Source: an uncultured Gammaproteobacteria bacterium (lineage in GTDB: Bacteria > Pseudomonadota > Gammaproteobacteria > Arenicellales > JAANXG01). Taken from it: a stretch of DNA of 64,000 nucleotides. The notes below the pieces were generated by a model that made no database searches, had not been told where the DNA came from, and saw only the letters and a list, made by a program, of their open reading frames with translations. Numbering within the stretch: the stretch's first letter is position 1; each line of letters begins with the position of its first letter. Positions 8,259 through 17,295 of the stretch are shown here, piece by piece. The position numbers and the translations under genes are program-made. The stretch spans positions 49,378 through 113,377 of the forward strand of contig CAMYNL010000021.1 in the NCBI GenBank assembly GCA_947259705.1, read 5' to 3'.

Positions 8259-9785
8259 GCGCCTCTCGCCAACAAGTACTGTCAATGTTGGCCGCGACTG
8301 ATCGCGGTCGCGGTCTGTTGTTGCCTGCCGGGTCTTGGGCTGGCGGCGCAACAGGCGCAGGAATGTGTAGCCCTCCCGGCGGGGATACCTCCCGGTGTCT
8401 ACGCCAGCGCGATAGAAAAAACCATAACCTTTAGCAAGGAGGGCGACAGCATAGATCTGACCCGGGGCGAGTCCGGCTTCGCCGATAGACCCAGACTGAC
8501 CTGCCTCCCCGCCACGCCACTGTTCCTGTCACGGGATCCCACCCCGCCCCCGGGCGCGTTCCCAATGACCGCCGGCTGCGGCGCCTTTACTCCATATCAA
8601 ATGGTGGCGCGGGCAGGCGATGGCGATGTGTCAGGGGATTGGCTCGAGTTTCAATATAGCGCGCAGAAAGAGATTAAGTATTTCTTCGATCAGGGGTATC
8701 CCCCCACCAGCGTATTGCTGCACGCCGTGTCCACCGGCCTGACGCTCGACCGCAGCCTTTATCTCGCGATCCAGGCGGATTCGTCCCGGGCCCGCGAATT
8801 CTATTCACTGGCACTCAGCATGGCCTCGTCCCTGCCGGGATGGGCATGTGGCGCGGGCGAAGTCGGTGGTGACTACTCACCGACCTACGACGTCAATGAT
8901 CTGCCTCCCCAGCGCACGGTGGCGGCGGTCGCTGAAAGATTCTTTGCATCCAACAGCCGGCTGGCACCGTTTCCACCCTGGCCGGATGGTGACTTCCACA
9001 TGCTGGCTCAGGTGGATGAACTGCTGGAGTTGGCCACCGACCAGTACTGGTACAGGCCCGGCCCACCGCAAACGGCGGCCGGCGCGCACCCCCGCACGGC
9101 GGTACTTATCGCCCTCTACAGACATGACAAGTCCGTGGTCCTGGATACGACCCGGTCGGAACTGGAGCGACGAAAACGGGCCGGCATCAAGCGCGTCCCG
9201 GTGGTTTTCTATTACAACCAACAGGATCAGCGTCCAGTAGGTCAGTTAGCGGATGACGCTAACCTCGAGGTGGTGCTGGACAAATTCTTCCAGCAGGGCA
9301 TACAGCTTACTCCGGTCCCCATGTGGGATATCGGTGACCATCACCTGATGGTGGATGCCGGGGAACTGACGGAGATCTTCGATATCCCGGATCAAACGGC
9401 GATACCGCAGGCACGCCTGGCCCGGCTCAACATGGAAATGCAAAATGCCCCTTTCCAGAACCGGCCGGTGATGATCACCTTGCTGCGGGACGGCAACTAC
9501 CGCCGACTGGCGGAACCCGACCGTATCCGCATCGCCATGGACGTGGGGATACAGCGCTTTCCGGTGGTGTTCTTTTATCATGGCATCGAACGTCTCGCTT
9601 GCAGCGCGCCGGCGAGCTGCATACAGCGATTATGCGCGGCGGTGACGTGCGCGGGCGGCGATCGAGGAGTTTGTGAGACACAGCCCGATCCGGTACCTGC
9701 GATGGTGCCGGTGGGTGGGGGAGGTGGTTTTCAGGAGGAAATACCCCCGCCACCCCCGCCACCCCAACCACCGAGTCCGTCGTAG
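8259..9785 (+). CDS. Secreted protein with an internal duplication; no canonical start codon
   Basis: I do not recognise the family. The frame is open from 8211 to 9785, yet the first ATG/GTG/TTG is at 8565. Upstream of it the same frame encodes a convincing signal peptide (LIAVAVCCCLPGLGLAA, about 8298-8348) behind a good Shine-Dalgarno aaaggag at 8244-8250, so the true start must lie near 8259, where no start codon exists. The mature protein holds two copies of a roughly 130-residue unit: RFFASNSRLAPFPPWPDGDFHML matches KFFQQGIQLTPVPMWDIGDHHLM in layout, and IKRVPVVFYYN matches IQRFPVVFFYH. The tail has a Gly run and then a Pro run. It may be an inactivated gene or start at a rare codon. 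It belongs to the cyclase-FecR neighbourhood. Confidence 0.55.
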   Translation, partial: APLANKYCQCWPRLIAVAVCCCLPGLGLAAQQAQECVALPAGIPPGVYASAIEKTITFSKEGDSIDLTRGESGFADRPRLTCLPATPLFLSRDPTPPPGAFPMTAGCGAFTPYQMVARAGDGDVSGDWLEFQYSAQKEIKYFFDQGYPPTSVLLHAVSTGLTLDRSLYLAIQADSSRAREFYSLALSMASSLPGWACGAGEVGGDYSPTYDVNDLPPQRTVAAVAERFFASNSRLAPFPPWPDGDFHMLAQVDELLELATDQYWYRPGPPQTAAGAHPRTAVLIALYRHDKSVVLDTTRSELERRKRAGIKRVPVVFYYNQQDQRPVGQLADDANLEVVLDKFFQQGIQLTPVPMWDIGDHHLMVDAGELTEIFDIPDQTAIPQARLARLNMEMQNAPFQNRPVMITLLRDGNYRRLAEPDRIRIAMDVGIQRFPVVFFYHGIERLACSAPASCIQRLCAAVTCAGGDRGVCETQPDPVPAMVPVGGGGGFQEEIPPPPPPPQPPSPS

Positions 9786-9797
9786 CAACGGCGGCAG

Positions 9798-10700
9798 ATG
9801 TCCCTAGCCATGATCAGAAAAGCGGACACCAGTGAACCGGCGGCGGTGCAGGCGGTAGCGCAGGCGACCTTTAAAGACCTGTTTCCGGACGCGGATAACG
9901 GCTTCATAGACCGCGCCTTCGGAAGTTTCGAGGACTGTTTCGGAGGTCGCTACGACGGTTATCAGGCCATCGATACGGGTTACCATGACATCGAACATAC
10001 CCTGCTCGGGGCCTTGTGCCTGGTCAACCTCTTCGAGGGCTGGGGGATGGCGAAAGCGCAGCCGCGTCTGACACCGCAAATGTTCGAGTTGGGACTGTGG
10101 GGAATACTGCTGCATGACAGCGGTTACCTGAAAAAGCATGGAGACGACAACGGGGGCGGGGCCAAGTACACCCTGGAACACGTGGATCGAAGTGTATCGT
10201 TCTGCGCGCGACTGCTGACGGGACTGGGCTACACCGATGCCGACATCCTGGCGGTGCAGTGTATGATCCGCACTACCGGCCTGGATGTCGACTTCGCACG
10301 GATCGAATTTCAGTCAGAAGTTGACCGCGCGGTCGGATTCTCGGTTTGCACCGCGGATCTGCTGGGGCAGATATCGGACGTCAACTACCTCGGGAAACTG
10401 ACCCGTCTGCACGACGAGTTTCGCGAGGCGGCCGCCTTCAGCGGGCAGGCGGCCCCCTCGTGTTTCGACTACGCGGACTTGGACGAGTTGCTGCAGCGCA
10501 CCCCGGTGTTCTGGCGTGATTACGTGTGGCCGCGACTGCAACGCGACTGTGACGCCATGTACCGGTTTCTGAATCGACCGTACCCGGACGGCAGAAACGA
10601 ATATATGGAACGCGCCGAAGAGAATATCGCCGCGGTGCAACGTGCAGCTCGCTGCGATCCTCAGAAAAAAGCCGCCGACCGGCGGTCCAGCAGCCCCTAG
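9798..10700 (+). CDS. HD-domain metal-dependent phosphohydrolase family protein
   Basis: 300-aa soluble protein with an HD-type core: [12 protein letters not shown] early (about residues 62-73) and [10 protein letters not shown] (about 104-113) provide His and His-Asp metal ligands, with a further Asp in the [10 protein letters not shown] stretch. This pattern fits cyclic-nucleotide or nucleotide phosphohydrolases; the substrate cannot be told. It follows the cyclase-FecR group by 13 bases, so a role in cyclic-nucleotide turnover is possible but unproven. The stop codon shares a CTAG with the stop of gltA on the other strand. Starts at 9798 and 9810 are both possible. Confidence 0.75.
   Translation: MSLAMIRKADTSEPAAVQAVAQATFKDLFPDADNGFIDRAFGSFEDCFGGRYDGYQAIDTGYHDIEHTLLGALCLVNLFEGWGMAKAQPRLTPQMFELGLWGILLHDSGYLKKHGDDNGGGAKYTLEHVDRSVSFCARLLTGLGYTDADILAVQCMIRTTGLDVDFARIEFQSEVDRAVGFSVCTADLLGQISDVNYLGKLTRLHDEFREAAAFSGQAAPSCFDYADLDELLQRTPVFWRDYVWPRLQRDCDAMYRFLNRPYPDGRNEYMERAEENIAAVQRAARCDPQKKAADRRSSSP
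10664..10686 (-). terminator. Intrinsic terminator of gltA, inside the 3' end of the HD gene
   Basis: On the minus strand the stem CCGCCG, loop GT, CGGCGG (10685-10672) is followed by CTTTTTT (10671-10665). It lies just beyond the gltA stop codon and within the last codons of the convergent HD gene. Confidence 0.75.
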
Positions 10701-12076
10701 CCGTTACCGCCCCAGAGCCAGGACCAGCCCCGGCTCTGCTTGCTTTCGCGCACGTCCACGGCCGTAAACTTGCGTTCCGTTTCACCCACATAGAGCTGCC
10801 TTGGCCTGCCGATCTTGGTGGAGCCTTCCGACATCATCTCCTTCCAGTGGGCGATCCACCCCACCGTCCTGGCAATAGCGAAGATAACGGTAAACATGTT
10901 GGTGGGAAGCCGCAGGGCCTTGAGTATGATCCCGGAGTAGAAGTCAACATTGGGATAGAGTTTACGTTCGACGAAGTAATCGTCTTCCACGGCGATGCGC
11001 TCCAGTTCCATTGCGACTTCCAGCAAAGGGTCGTTGATGCCCAGTTCGCCAAGCACGTCGTGACAGGTCTTGCGCATCACCTTGGCGCGCGGATCATAGT
11101 TCTTGTACACCCGATGCCCGAATCCCATCAGCCGATAATCGTCTTTCACGTCTTTGGCACGCTTGATGTAATTCGGAATCTGGTCCTTGCTGCCTATTTC
11201 CTCGAGCATCTTCAGCACCGCCTCGTTGGCGCCCCCATGGGCCGGGCCCCACAGAGAGGCGATACCGGCGGCGATGCAGGCGAAGGGGTTGGCGCCGGAG
11301 GACCCCGCCAGGCGCACGGTAGACGTAGAGGCGTTCTGCTCATGGTCCGCGTGAAGGATGAGTATCCGGTCCATGGCGCGGGCCAATACCGGATTGACTT
11401 CGTACTCTTCGGTGGGGACCGCGAACATCATCTTCAGCAGGTTCTCCGAGTAGCTCAGACTATTGCTCGGATAAACGAAGGGCTGCCCCATGCAGTACTT
11501 GTAGGAATAAGCGCCGATTGTGGGCATTTTCGCGATGAGCCGGTGGGCCGCGGTCATCCGCTGACGGGGATCGGAGATATCAGTGCTGTCGTGATAAAAG
11601 GCAGATAGTGCTCCGACAACGCCGACCATAACCGCCATGGGGTGGGCGTCACGGCGAAACCCGCGATATAGGTAATTCAATTGCTCATGCAGCATGGTGT
11701 GACTGGTGATGGTCTGGTCGAAATCACCTTTCTCCTCGGGGGAGGGGAGTTCACCATGCAACAGCAGGTAGCAGACATCCAGGTAGTCACTGTTTTCCGC
11801 GAGGTCCTCGATGGAGTACCCGCGATGGCGCAGGATGCCGTTTTCACCGTCGATGTAAGTGATGCCGGATTCACAGGACGCCGTGGAGGTAAAGCCAGGG
11901 TCAAAGGTAAAAACGCCGGCATCGCGATAAAGGGTCCTGATGTCGATCACCCGCGGTCCTTCCGACCCCTCAAGCACGGGCAAATCGTAGGATTTGCCGT
12001 TCACGTTATCGTGCAAGGTGAAGTAATGCTGAGCGGAGGCCGTCTCAGCCTCAACGTTCGCCTTTTTTTCACTCAT
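10697..12076 (-). CDS. gltA: Citrate synthase (type II)
   Basis: Condenses acetyl-CoA and oxaloacetate to citrate, entry to the TCA cycle. 459 aa, the hexameric NADH-sensitive form of Gram-negative bacteria judged by the N-terminal beta domain ([19 protein letters not shown]) and length; the C-terminal tail is some 25 residues longer than usual. Conserved segments include [12 protein letters not shown], the catalytic His regions [13 protein letters not shown] and [13 protein letters not shown], and [14 protein letters not shown] with the active-site Asp further on (NVDFYSG). Transcribed alone, with a terminator immediately downstream. In an autotroph with a possibly incomplete cycle it would serve biosynthesis. 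Confidence 0.96.
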   Translation of the reverse strand: MSEKKANVEAETASAQHYFTLHDNVNGKSYDLPVLEGSEGPRVIDIRTLYRDAGVFTFDPGFTSTASCESGITYIDGENGILRHRGYSIEDLAENSDYLDVCYLLLHGELPSPEEKGDFDQTITSHTMLHEQLNYLYRGFRRDAHPMAVMVGVVGALSAFYHDSTDISDPRQRMTAAHRLIAKMPTIGAYSYKYCMGQPFVYPSNSLSYSENLLKMMFAVPTEEYEVNPVLARAMDRILILHADHEQNASTSTVRLAGSSGANPFACIAAGIASLWGPAHGGANEAVLKMLEEIGSKDQIPNYIKRAKDVKDDYRLMGFGHRVYKNYDPRAKVMRKTCHDVLGELGINDPLLEVAMELERIAVEDDYFVERKLYPNVDFYSGIILKALRLPTNMFTVIFAIARTVGWIAHWKEMMSEGSTKIGRPRQLYVGETERKFTAVDVRESKQSRGWSWLWGGNG

Positions 12077-12176
12077 ATGTCGAATACCTCTTTTTGATTC
12101 AACGGGCCTTCACAGCGCAGCCACGAAACCAGACATTCTCGCACAAATCGTGCGGTTGTGACCACGCCGCGGCAGT

Positions 12177-12587
12177 TCAGAACACCGCGGCGCCCATCAG
12201 GCGCAAGGCCACAGCGACTGTCTGGCGTGCCGATTCCGGCAGCGGGAGCATGAATCCGTTCATGAATATTCCATGTTCGTCGGAACTGATGGGACGCGGC
12301 GCAAAGCTCAGACCCATACCCTCAATGACCTCCCGGAGGGCTTCGAGCAAGGGCTGCCCCCTGCCTTCAACGAAGTACAGGCGCTTCAGGTGGTCCGAAT
12401 AGTGGATCTGCCCGGGACGGATAAGCATAGCTATCCGGCGTTCGTAATCTGGCACCTGCAGACGTTGTTCGGACAGCGCCTGGTCCAGACGCAGGATTTC
12501 CCGCACCAGTCTTTCGTCTACCACCGCCGCACAATCGCCGCCGTAGCCGGTAATTCTGACCAGAGACGCAGCGAGGCTCCAGCTCAC
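12177..12587 (-). CDS. Hypothetical protein, 136 aa
   Basis: Not recognised. Soluble, mixed alpha/beta composition, no signal peptide or membrane segment, no Cys motif; contains one run DERLVREILRLDQALSEQRL that looks like an amphipathic helix. Starts at a GTG (12587) with a weak purine stretch upstream. It lies 98 bases downstream of the OLD-type ATPase gene and in the same direction, so the two could be co-transcribed. Coding status rests on length and on ordinary amino-acid composition. Confidence 0.5.
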   Translation of the reverse strand: MSWSLAASLVRITGYGGDCAAVVDERLVREILRLDQALSEQRLQVPDYERRIAMLIRPGQIHYSDHLKRLYFVEGRGQPLLEALREVIEGMGLSFAPRPISSDEHGIFMNGFMLPLPESARQTVAVALRLMGAAVF

Positions 12588-12685
12588 TGCCGCCGGGCCC
12601 GCGCTGTTTCATTATCCGGCGCCATGATGGCAACGGGTATCAGGGCCTTGTCTCGAGACGGGGACCCGATCCCACCACCATGGCG

Positions 12686-14704
12686 TTAGGGAAGGGATGA
12701 TGAGCGGGCCACCGTGGCGCTTTCCAGGTCGGACAGCCAGGTGAACAGGTTGCGGAAGCGCTCCCGGGTCTGGGGCGAGATCTCGTTGGCAAGGCGCCCA
12801 GAATTTTCCGCGAACAAGCGCGCAGGCCTGCGGTGATTGAACGACAAGCCGCCCTGCAGCGGATGATCATTCAGATAATCGGTGACGCGGTCCCGCAGCC
12901 TTACGCTGGGGCTGTTGAGATTGGGCGGCGAGATCGGCTGGCTCAGATAGCCGCGGTAGGCGGCGTTGACCAGGTTGGTGTAGAAAACGACGTCGAACAG
13001 ATCCTCCATGGCGGCTTCCTGGGACGCCGCAAAATCAGACAGAATCTTTAACCGGTTTGGTTCGATGAGCTGCTTCGCCTGGAATGCCTTCAACAGCTCC
13101 TCATCGTGGCTGCGAGTGCCGATGAGTATGGCCAGTCCTTCGTCACTGTTGCCATCCTGAGTGAGGTACGTGGGTATGTTCTCGATGCCGCCGATGGGAA
13201 TCACTACCCAGTCATTCCCGAGTCCCCGCAGCCCCGCTGCCGCGAGAATGTTCGACATGGCGCGAAGGTACAACAAATCCGCGACATCCTCCACCAGCAA
13301 CTGCTTAACCGGCACCACCACTTCAAGGATCTCCGGCTCCACGGCCGGCTCCGGCTCCATCGCCTCGCTCTCCATGCCGTCCAGGGGCAGCAAAGCTTCC
13401 GCGGAGGCGTCAGCCAGGTTGGCAATAACCTTGGTGCCCTGCTGCTCCCGGGGCAGTTCCATCAGGTCTTCGCCGGTCCTGTCCTCCACGATACGCACGC
13501 GGTCCAGGCGCTTTGGATTGATCATGTAGGGTGAATGGGTTGTATAGACCAGCTGATGCTGCGACAACAATTCCTCCTCGAAGAAGCGCAGCAGGTCGTT
13601 CTGTGCCCGGCCGTGCAGCGACTGCCCCGGTTCATCCAGGAGTAGGATCAGCGGGCGCTTGTCATTGCGAAGCTGCGAGTACCACGCCAGAAAAGAAAAG
13701 AACCAGACAAAACCGCGGGACCGGGAGCCCAGCAGGGTCGAGTGCGAGTGGTAGGGGTCAAACACGCTGGCCCAAATATAGGTGCCCCCCTCGGAACCTC
13801 CCGGATCTTCGGGATTGGCCGGGCGCACATCGAATTTTACCTGCAGGGTCTTATTCTGTGACCAGTACTTGAAGATCCGCTTGCCGATATTCATACCGGC
13901 ACCTTCCAGCTTGTTAATAAGCAGCTGGGTGCGCCGCGGATTGAGCAACTGATCCACTTCCAGTCGCGCCAGGTGTAGAAGGCCCAACATGGCGTGATCG
14001 GAGGGTTGCAGATCTCCTGATTCCACTCGTTGTTTGAGGGCATCGAGGTTCTCGTAGCCCTTCAACTGATAGTAATCGTCGAAGTAGAGAAACCGGGGCA
14101 GTCGTGGTCGCAGATACGCGAGATAGAGGTACCTATCGAGACCCTGTTCGTGGACCTGCCTCACCACGTGGGTCAACTCCGCCAGTGCCGCATGCTGAGG
14201 TTGGCGCTGCAGGGTTTCAAGCAAGTCTCCGAAATTGAAGCATTCGTAGAAGCTGCTCTTGATTTCGCTAGGTACGTCGACGTTCTTGACGAACGCCTTG
14301 AACGCGGCGTCCTGATTTACGTCCAGAAAGAAATTTCGGTTGTTGTCGTACCCCTTCGACAGGGTAAGAGTCGGACTGTTCAGTACGTCATTGCCAAACA
14401 TTTCCTGTACTTCGTCGAGATCCGCATCCTCCAGATCGAACACGGCGCGCGCTACGGTTGCCGGTTCACGCTCTCCGGTCTCAACCGCATACTCGTAGTC
14501 TTCAACATCACCGCGGGGATACTGGTCCACCACATCGTAATTACCGTCCGATTCCACGACCGGATTCAATTTATACAGGGCTTTCAGCAGGGCGGTTTTT
14601 CCAGCTTCGTTCTTGCCAAGCAGGCAAGTAATGTCGCCCACGCCCACGGGGTTTGAGGCTCGGATGCATTGATAGTCGAAGATCTCGAATTGCGAGAGTT
14701 TCAT
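12686..14704 (-). CDS. OLD-family AAA ATPase with a TOPRIM-like C-terminus
   Basis: 672 aa. The N-terminal SMC/RecF-type ATPase half has Walker A GKNEAGKT (residues 30-37), and the second half of the split ATPase has Walker B LILLLDEPGQSLH (about 365-377) and the switch YTTHSPYMI. The C-terminal third begins like an OLD TOPRIM domain (QLLVEDVADLLYLRAMS), but the motif that should carry the Asp pair reads AILIGTRSHDEE, so the nuclease site looks degenerate. OLD proteins act as overcoming-lysogenisation-defect nucleases or, with a helicase, as Gabija. No helicase or methylase is adjacent. A stand-alone defence or DNA-repair role is inferred only from the family. Confidence 0.8.
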   Translation of the reverse strand: MKLSQFEIFDYQCIRASNPVGVGDITCLLGKNEAGKTALLKALYKLNPVVESDGNYDVVDQYPRGDVEDYEYAVETGEREPATVARAVFDLEDADLDEVQEMFGNDVLNSPTLTLSKGYDNNRNFFLDVNQDAAFKAFVKNVDVPSEIKSSFYECFNFGDLLETLQRQPQHAALAELTHVVRQVHEQGLDRYLYLAYLRPRLPRFLYFDDYYQLKGYENLDALKQRVESGDLQPSDHAMLGLLHLARLEVDQLLNPRRTQLLINKLEGAGMNIGKRIFKYWSQNKTLQVKFDVRPANPEDPGGSEGGTYIWASVFDPYHSHSTLLGSRSRGFVWFFSFLAWYSQLRNDKRPLILLLDEPGQSLHGRAQNDLLRFFEEELLSQHQLVYTTHSPYMINPKRLDRVRIVEDRTGEDLMELPREQQGTKVIANLADASAEALLPLDGMESEAMEPEPAVEPEILEVVVPVKQLLVEDVADLLYLRAMSNILAAAGLRGLGNDWVVIPIGGIENIPTYLTQDGNSDEGLAILIGTRSHDEELLKAFQAKQLIEPNRLKILSDFAASQEAAMEDLFDVVFYTNLVNAAYRGYLSQPISPPNLNSPSVRLRDRVTDYLNDHPLQGGLSFNHRRPARLFAENSGRLANEISPQTRERFRNLFTWLSDLESATVARSSSLP

Positions 14705-15023
14705 CTAAGTTTCCCAGGTTCTTGCTGACGGAATCGTATTGGATACATCGATGAAAAGCTATCCATCAGCTTACTAAAAACGGCACCCGGTCGGAGTGCC
14801 ATCTGCCCGGTGGCTATTATGTACAGATGCCTGGTCCACCTCCAGCCCACCCGCCAGGGACCGTCTGCCGCCGGATCCAGAGCTTGCGCTGCTACAATCA
14901 TTTCTGACTTGATTACGGCATCGTCGGCGGACGTCCGATTGCGCAGCCCGCGGCGTTTGAACGAAACAAAGGTGCGCATCCGGCCGGCTGCGCTATGCCT
15001 TGGGCGCCGAAGGCGGCCCGCCG
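14705..15023. other. Intergenic region, no supported gene
   Basis: Part of about 700 bases between the OLD gene and soxB. The only long frames are rich in Ser/Arg and look random. No terminator-like hairpin with a T-run was seen. Confidence 0.4.
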
Positions 15024-15218
15024 AGACGTGCTGACTCCGGCACCGACGTCCAGCATCCGGAGCAACGGGCGTGAACCGTTTTCCCGCGCCAGGGAGTGGG
15101 GCGCCGTCATTTCTTGATGTTGATACCTGCTCGGTTGTACTTCTTGGTCGACCATCGGGTCGATCAGGCACCTGATCATAAGCAATAGGGCGATCGACGA
15201 CCGCGATGCCGGAGCCAT
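15024..15218 (-). pseudogene. Possible ankyrin-repeat remnant
   Basis: On the minus strand one frame reads MTAPHSLARENGSRPLLRML followed by DVGAGVSTS (about 15110-15024). This follows the ankyrin pattern TALHLAAxxGxxxxVxxLLxxGAxVNxx with substitutions; the preceding stretch LLLMIRCLIDPMVDQEV could be the end of the previous repeat. No start, no proper end, no second clear repeat. A perfect 16-base palindrome, GATCAGGCACCTGATC, lies at 15162-15177 within it. Confidence 0.3.
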
Positions 15219-15411
15219 GCGCTGTGTCCGACATCGGTACCACCGGTGATGAACATTCGCGTCGTTGCGCCATCACCGCGACCGGAGAGATTGACGGGGG
15301 ACCGCGTGTCGAAGGGGGTACCGCATTGTTTCAGATCGGCCCTCGACGGCGAGAATACAGCACCCGAATGTTTCGCGAATCGGCTCCCGGTTAGGCGCCC
15401 TCTGCCGCCTG

Positions 15412-17178
15412 TTATGTCGGCGAGAATCCCGGATTGCTGGTGACTCCCTTGACGACTGGAACGTTAGGGGTCACGTTCTTTATCACCTTTTTGTCCTGCA
15501 GGTATTCGGCAACAACATCCCAGACCTCGGGCAGGTCGTCTGGCTGGGGATTCACGCTGGCCCACCCGGCTATCAAATAGTTCCCTCCAGGATCAAGCGG
15601 CTTGCCATTAAGTTCCAGGGTAGATAGCCGCTCGCCAATCTTCCTAGATGGGTCAATGGCATATTTGAGACCGCCGATGCGCACCATATCGCCACCCATC
15701 TGATAATAGGGGTCCGGATTGAACAGATTGTCGGCGATGTCTTCGAGAATATTCTTGATCATCTCGCCGCTCATCTCCGTCAGGGTGGACTTGGCATAGG
15801 TGATGCCGGTCTGGTCCATCAGGCGCTCCATGGTAATGTCGTCCCCCGGCAGTAGTGAGGTTCCCCAGCGGAAACCGGGCGAGAATGAGATGTCAGCCCC
15901 ACGTACTTCCATCAGTGCGTCAACGATAATCTGGTCGAACGTCCCGGTGAAATTTCCGCGACGGTACAGCGTGTCTTCTGTTGTCGCCAGTTTCCGGTTC
16001 AGCCTGTCGCGGAACGGGGCACGAACCTTTTCGATATAGCCGGCCATTTCCGCGTCCGCCGGCAGCAGGTTGGCGAAAACCGGCAGCATGCGGAAGCGAA
16101 AATCCTTGACGCTTCCGTCAGCCACCTGCAGGTCCAGCACCGAAAGGAACTTTGCGTTGGAACCGGAGTTGACCACCAGGGTCTTGCCGCCGGCATTACT
16201 GATTACGGAAGGTTTGGGCATGCCGTCGTGTGTGTGACCGCCCAGTATGACGTCTGCGCCGCTGACGCGGCTGGCCATCTTGAGGTCGACGTCCATGCCG
16301 TTGTGGGAAAGTATCACCACTACGTCGGCGCCCTTTCCGCGCACCTCGTCCACATACTGCTGCATCCGCTCGTCGCGGATGCCGAAACTCCAGTCCTCGA
16401 TCAAGTAACGGGGGTTCGCGAGCGTGGTATAGGGAAATGCCTGGCCGATCACGGCAACCTTGACGCCGTTCACTTCCCGAATGACGTAAGGTCGGAACAC
16501 CTGACCCGTGTCCTCGTCATGGGCGGGCTTGCCTTCGAACTGGGCGTCCTCGGTCAACAGAACGTTCTGGGCGACGAAATCAATGTGACCTGCGAGTTCA
16601 TTGTTGACGATCTCATGGACACGGTCGATACCGTAGGTAAACTCCCAGTGACCGGTCATGATGTCAACGCCCAAGAGTTTGCACGCGTCCACCATGTCCT
16701 GGCCCCGGGTCCAAAGAGAAGTGGCGGAGCCTTGCCATGTGTCGCCGCTGTCCAGCAGCAGGGTACGGCCCTGCCGCTGGGCGCGAATGCGTTTCACCAG
16801 CGTAGCGAGGTGCGCGAAGCCCCCGACCTTGCCGTACTTGCGTGCCGCTGCTTCAAAATCGAGGTAGGTGAATGCATGGGCATCCATGGTGTCCGGGGCG
16901 AGGCCGAAATGGTCTAGAAACGCCGTACCGACCAGGTGGGGCGGTTTGCCCGTTGCTTCGCCGATACCGATGTTGAAACTGGGTTCACGGAAATACACCG
17001 GCATCAGTTGGGCGTGGCAGTCCGTGAAATGCATTAACGTGAGATTTCCGAAGTCCGGGAGTTCATACGGATCGGCGGGCGCCGCGGCTCTGACCAGCCG
17101 CTGCCCCGCCGTAAACTGAAAACCCGCGGCAGCCGATGCCGCCAGTAATTGCAGGAACTCTCGTCGAGTCAGGGCCAT
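15412..17178 (-). CDS. soxB: Thiosulfohydrolase SoxB
   Basis: Periplasmic dinuclear-Mn enzyme that hydrolyses the sulfone group from the SoxY-bound cysteine S-thiosulfonate, releasing sulfate. 588 aa with a Tat signal (LTRREFLQLLAASAAA) and the metallophosphoesterase ligand set MHFTDCHAQ, LLDSGDTWQGS, TGHWEFTYG, LSHNGMD and GGHTHDG, then a 5'-nucleotidase C-terminal domain. Start at 17178 behind ggaggaat. It is the last gene of the sox cluster but is separated from soxA by an intrinsic terminator, so it may be expressed at a different level or from its own promoter. Confidence 0.97.
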   Translation of the reverse strand: MALTRREFLQLLAASAAAGFQFTAGQRLVRAAAPADPYELPDFGNLTLMHFTDCHAQLMPVYFREPSFNIGIGEATGKPPHLVGTAFLDHFGLAPDTMDAHAFTYLDFEAAARKYGKVGGFAHLATLVKRIRAQRQGRTLLLDSGDTWQGSATSLWTRGQDMVDACKLLGVDIMTGHWEFTYGIDRVHEIVNNELAGHIDFVAQNVLLTEDAQFEGKPAHDEDTGQVFRPYVIREVNGVKVAVIGQAFPYTTLANPRYLIEDWSFGIRDERMQQYVDEVRGKGADVVVILSHNGMDVDLKMASRVSGADVILGGHTHDGMPKPSVISNAGGKTLVVNSGSNAKFLSVLDLQVADGSVKDFRFRMLPVFANLLPADAEMAGYIEKVRAPFRDRLNRKLATTEDTLYRRGNFTGTFDQIIVDALMEVRGADISFSPGFRWGTSLLPGDDITMERLMDQTGITYAKSTLTEMSGEMIKNILEDIADNLFNPDPYYQMGGDMVRIGGLKYAIDPSRKIGERLSTLELNGKPLDPGGNYLIAGWASVNPQPDDLPEVWDVVAEYLQDKKVIKNVTPNVPVVKGVTSNPGFSPT

Positions 17179-17240
17179 GGCACTATTCCTCCGTCTGCCC
17201 GCGACCCCGTATCGTCACTTGCATCGCGGACATGAATCTG

Positions 17241-17270
17241 AAAAAAAAGCCTGGCCGATATTGGCCAGGC
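17241..17270 (-). terminator. Intrinsic terminator between soxA and soxB
   Basis: Minus strand: GCCTGGCC, loop of six, GGCCAGGC (17270-17249), a perfect 8-bp stem, followed by eight T (17248-17241). It lies after the soxA stop and about 60 bases before the soxB start codon. Confidence 0.85.
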
Positions 17271-17295
17271 TGACTTTGGGTCCTCGTTACGCCGG

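Noticed and set aside
14701..15276. 191-codon minus-strand open frame upstream of the OLD gene
   Set aside because: Ser/Arg/Pro-rich, no domain, and it overlaps a better protein-like (ankyrin-like) stretch in another frame.
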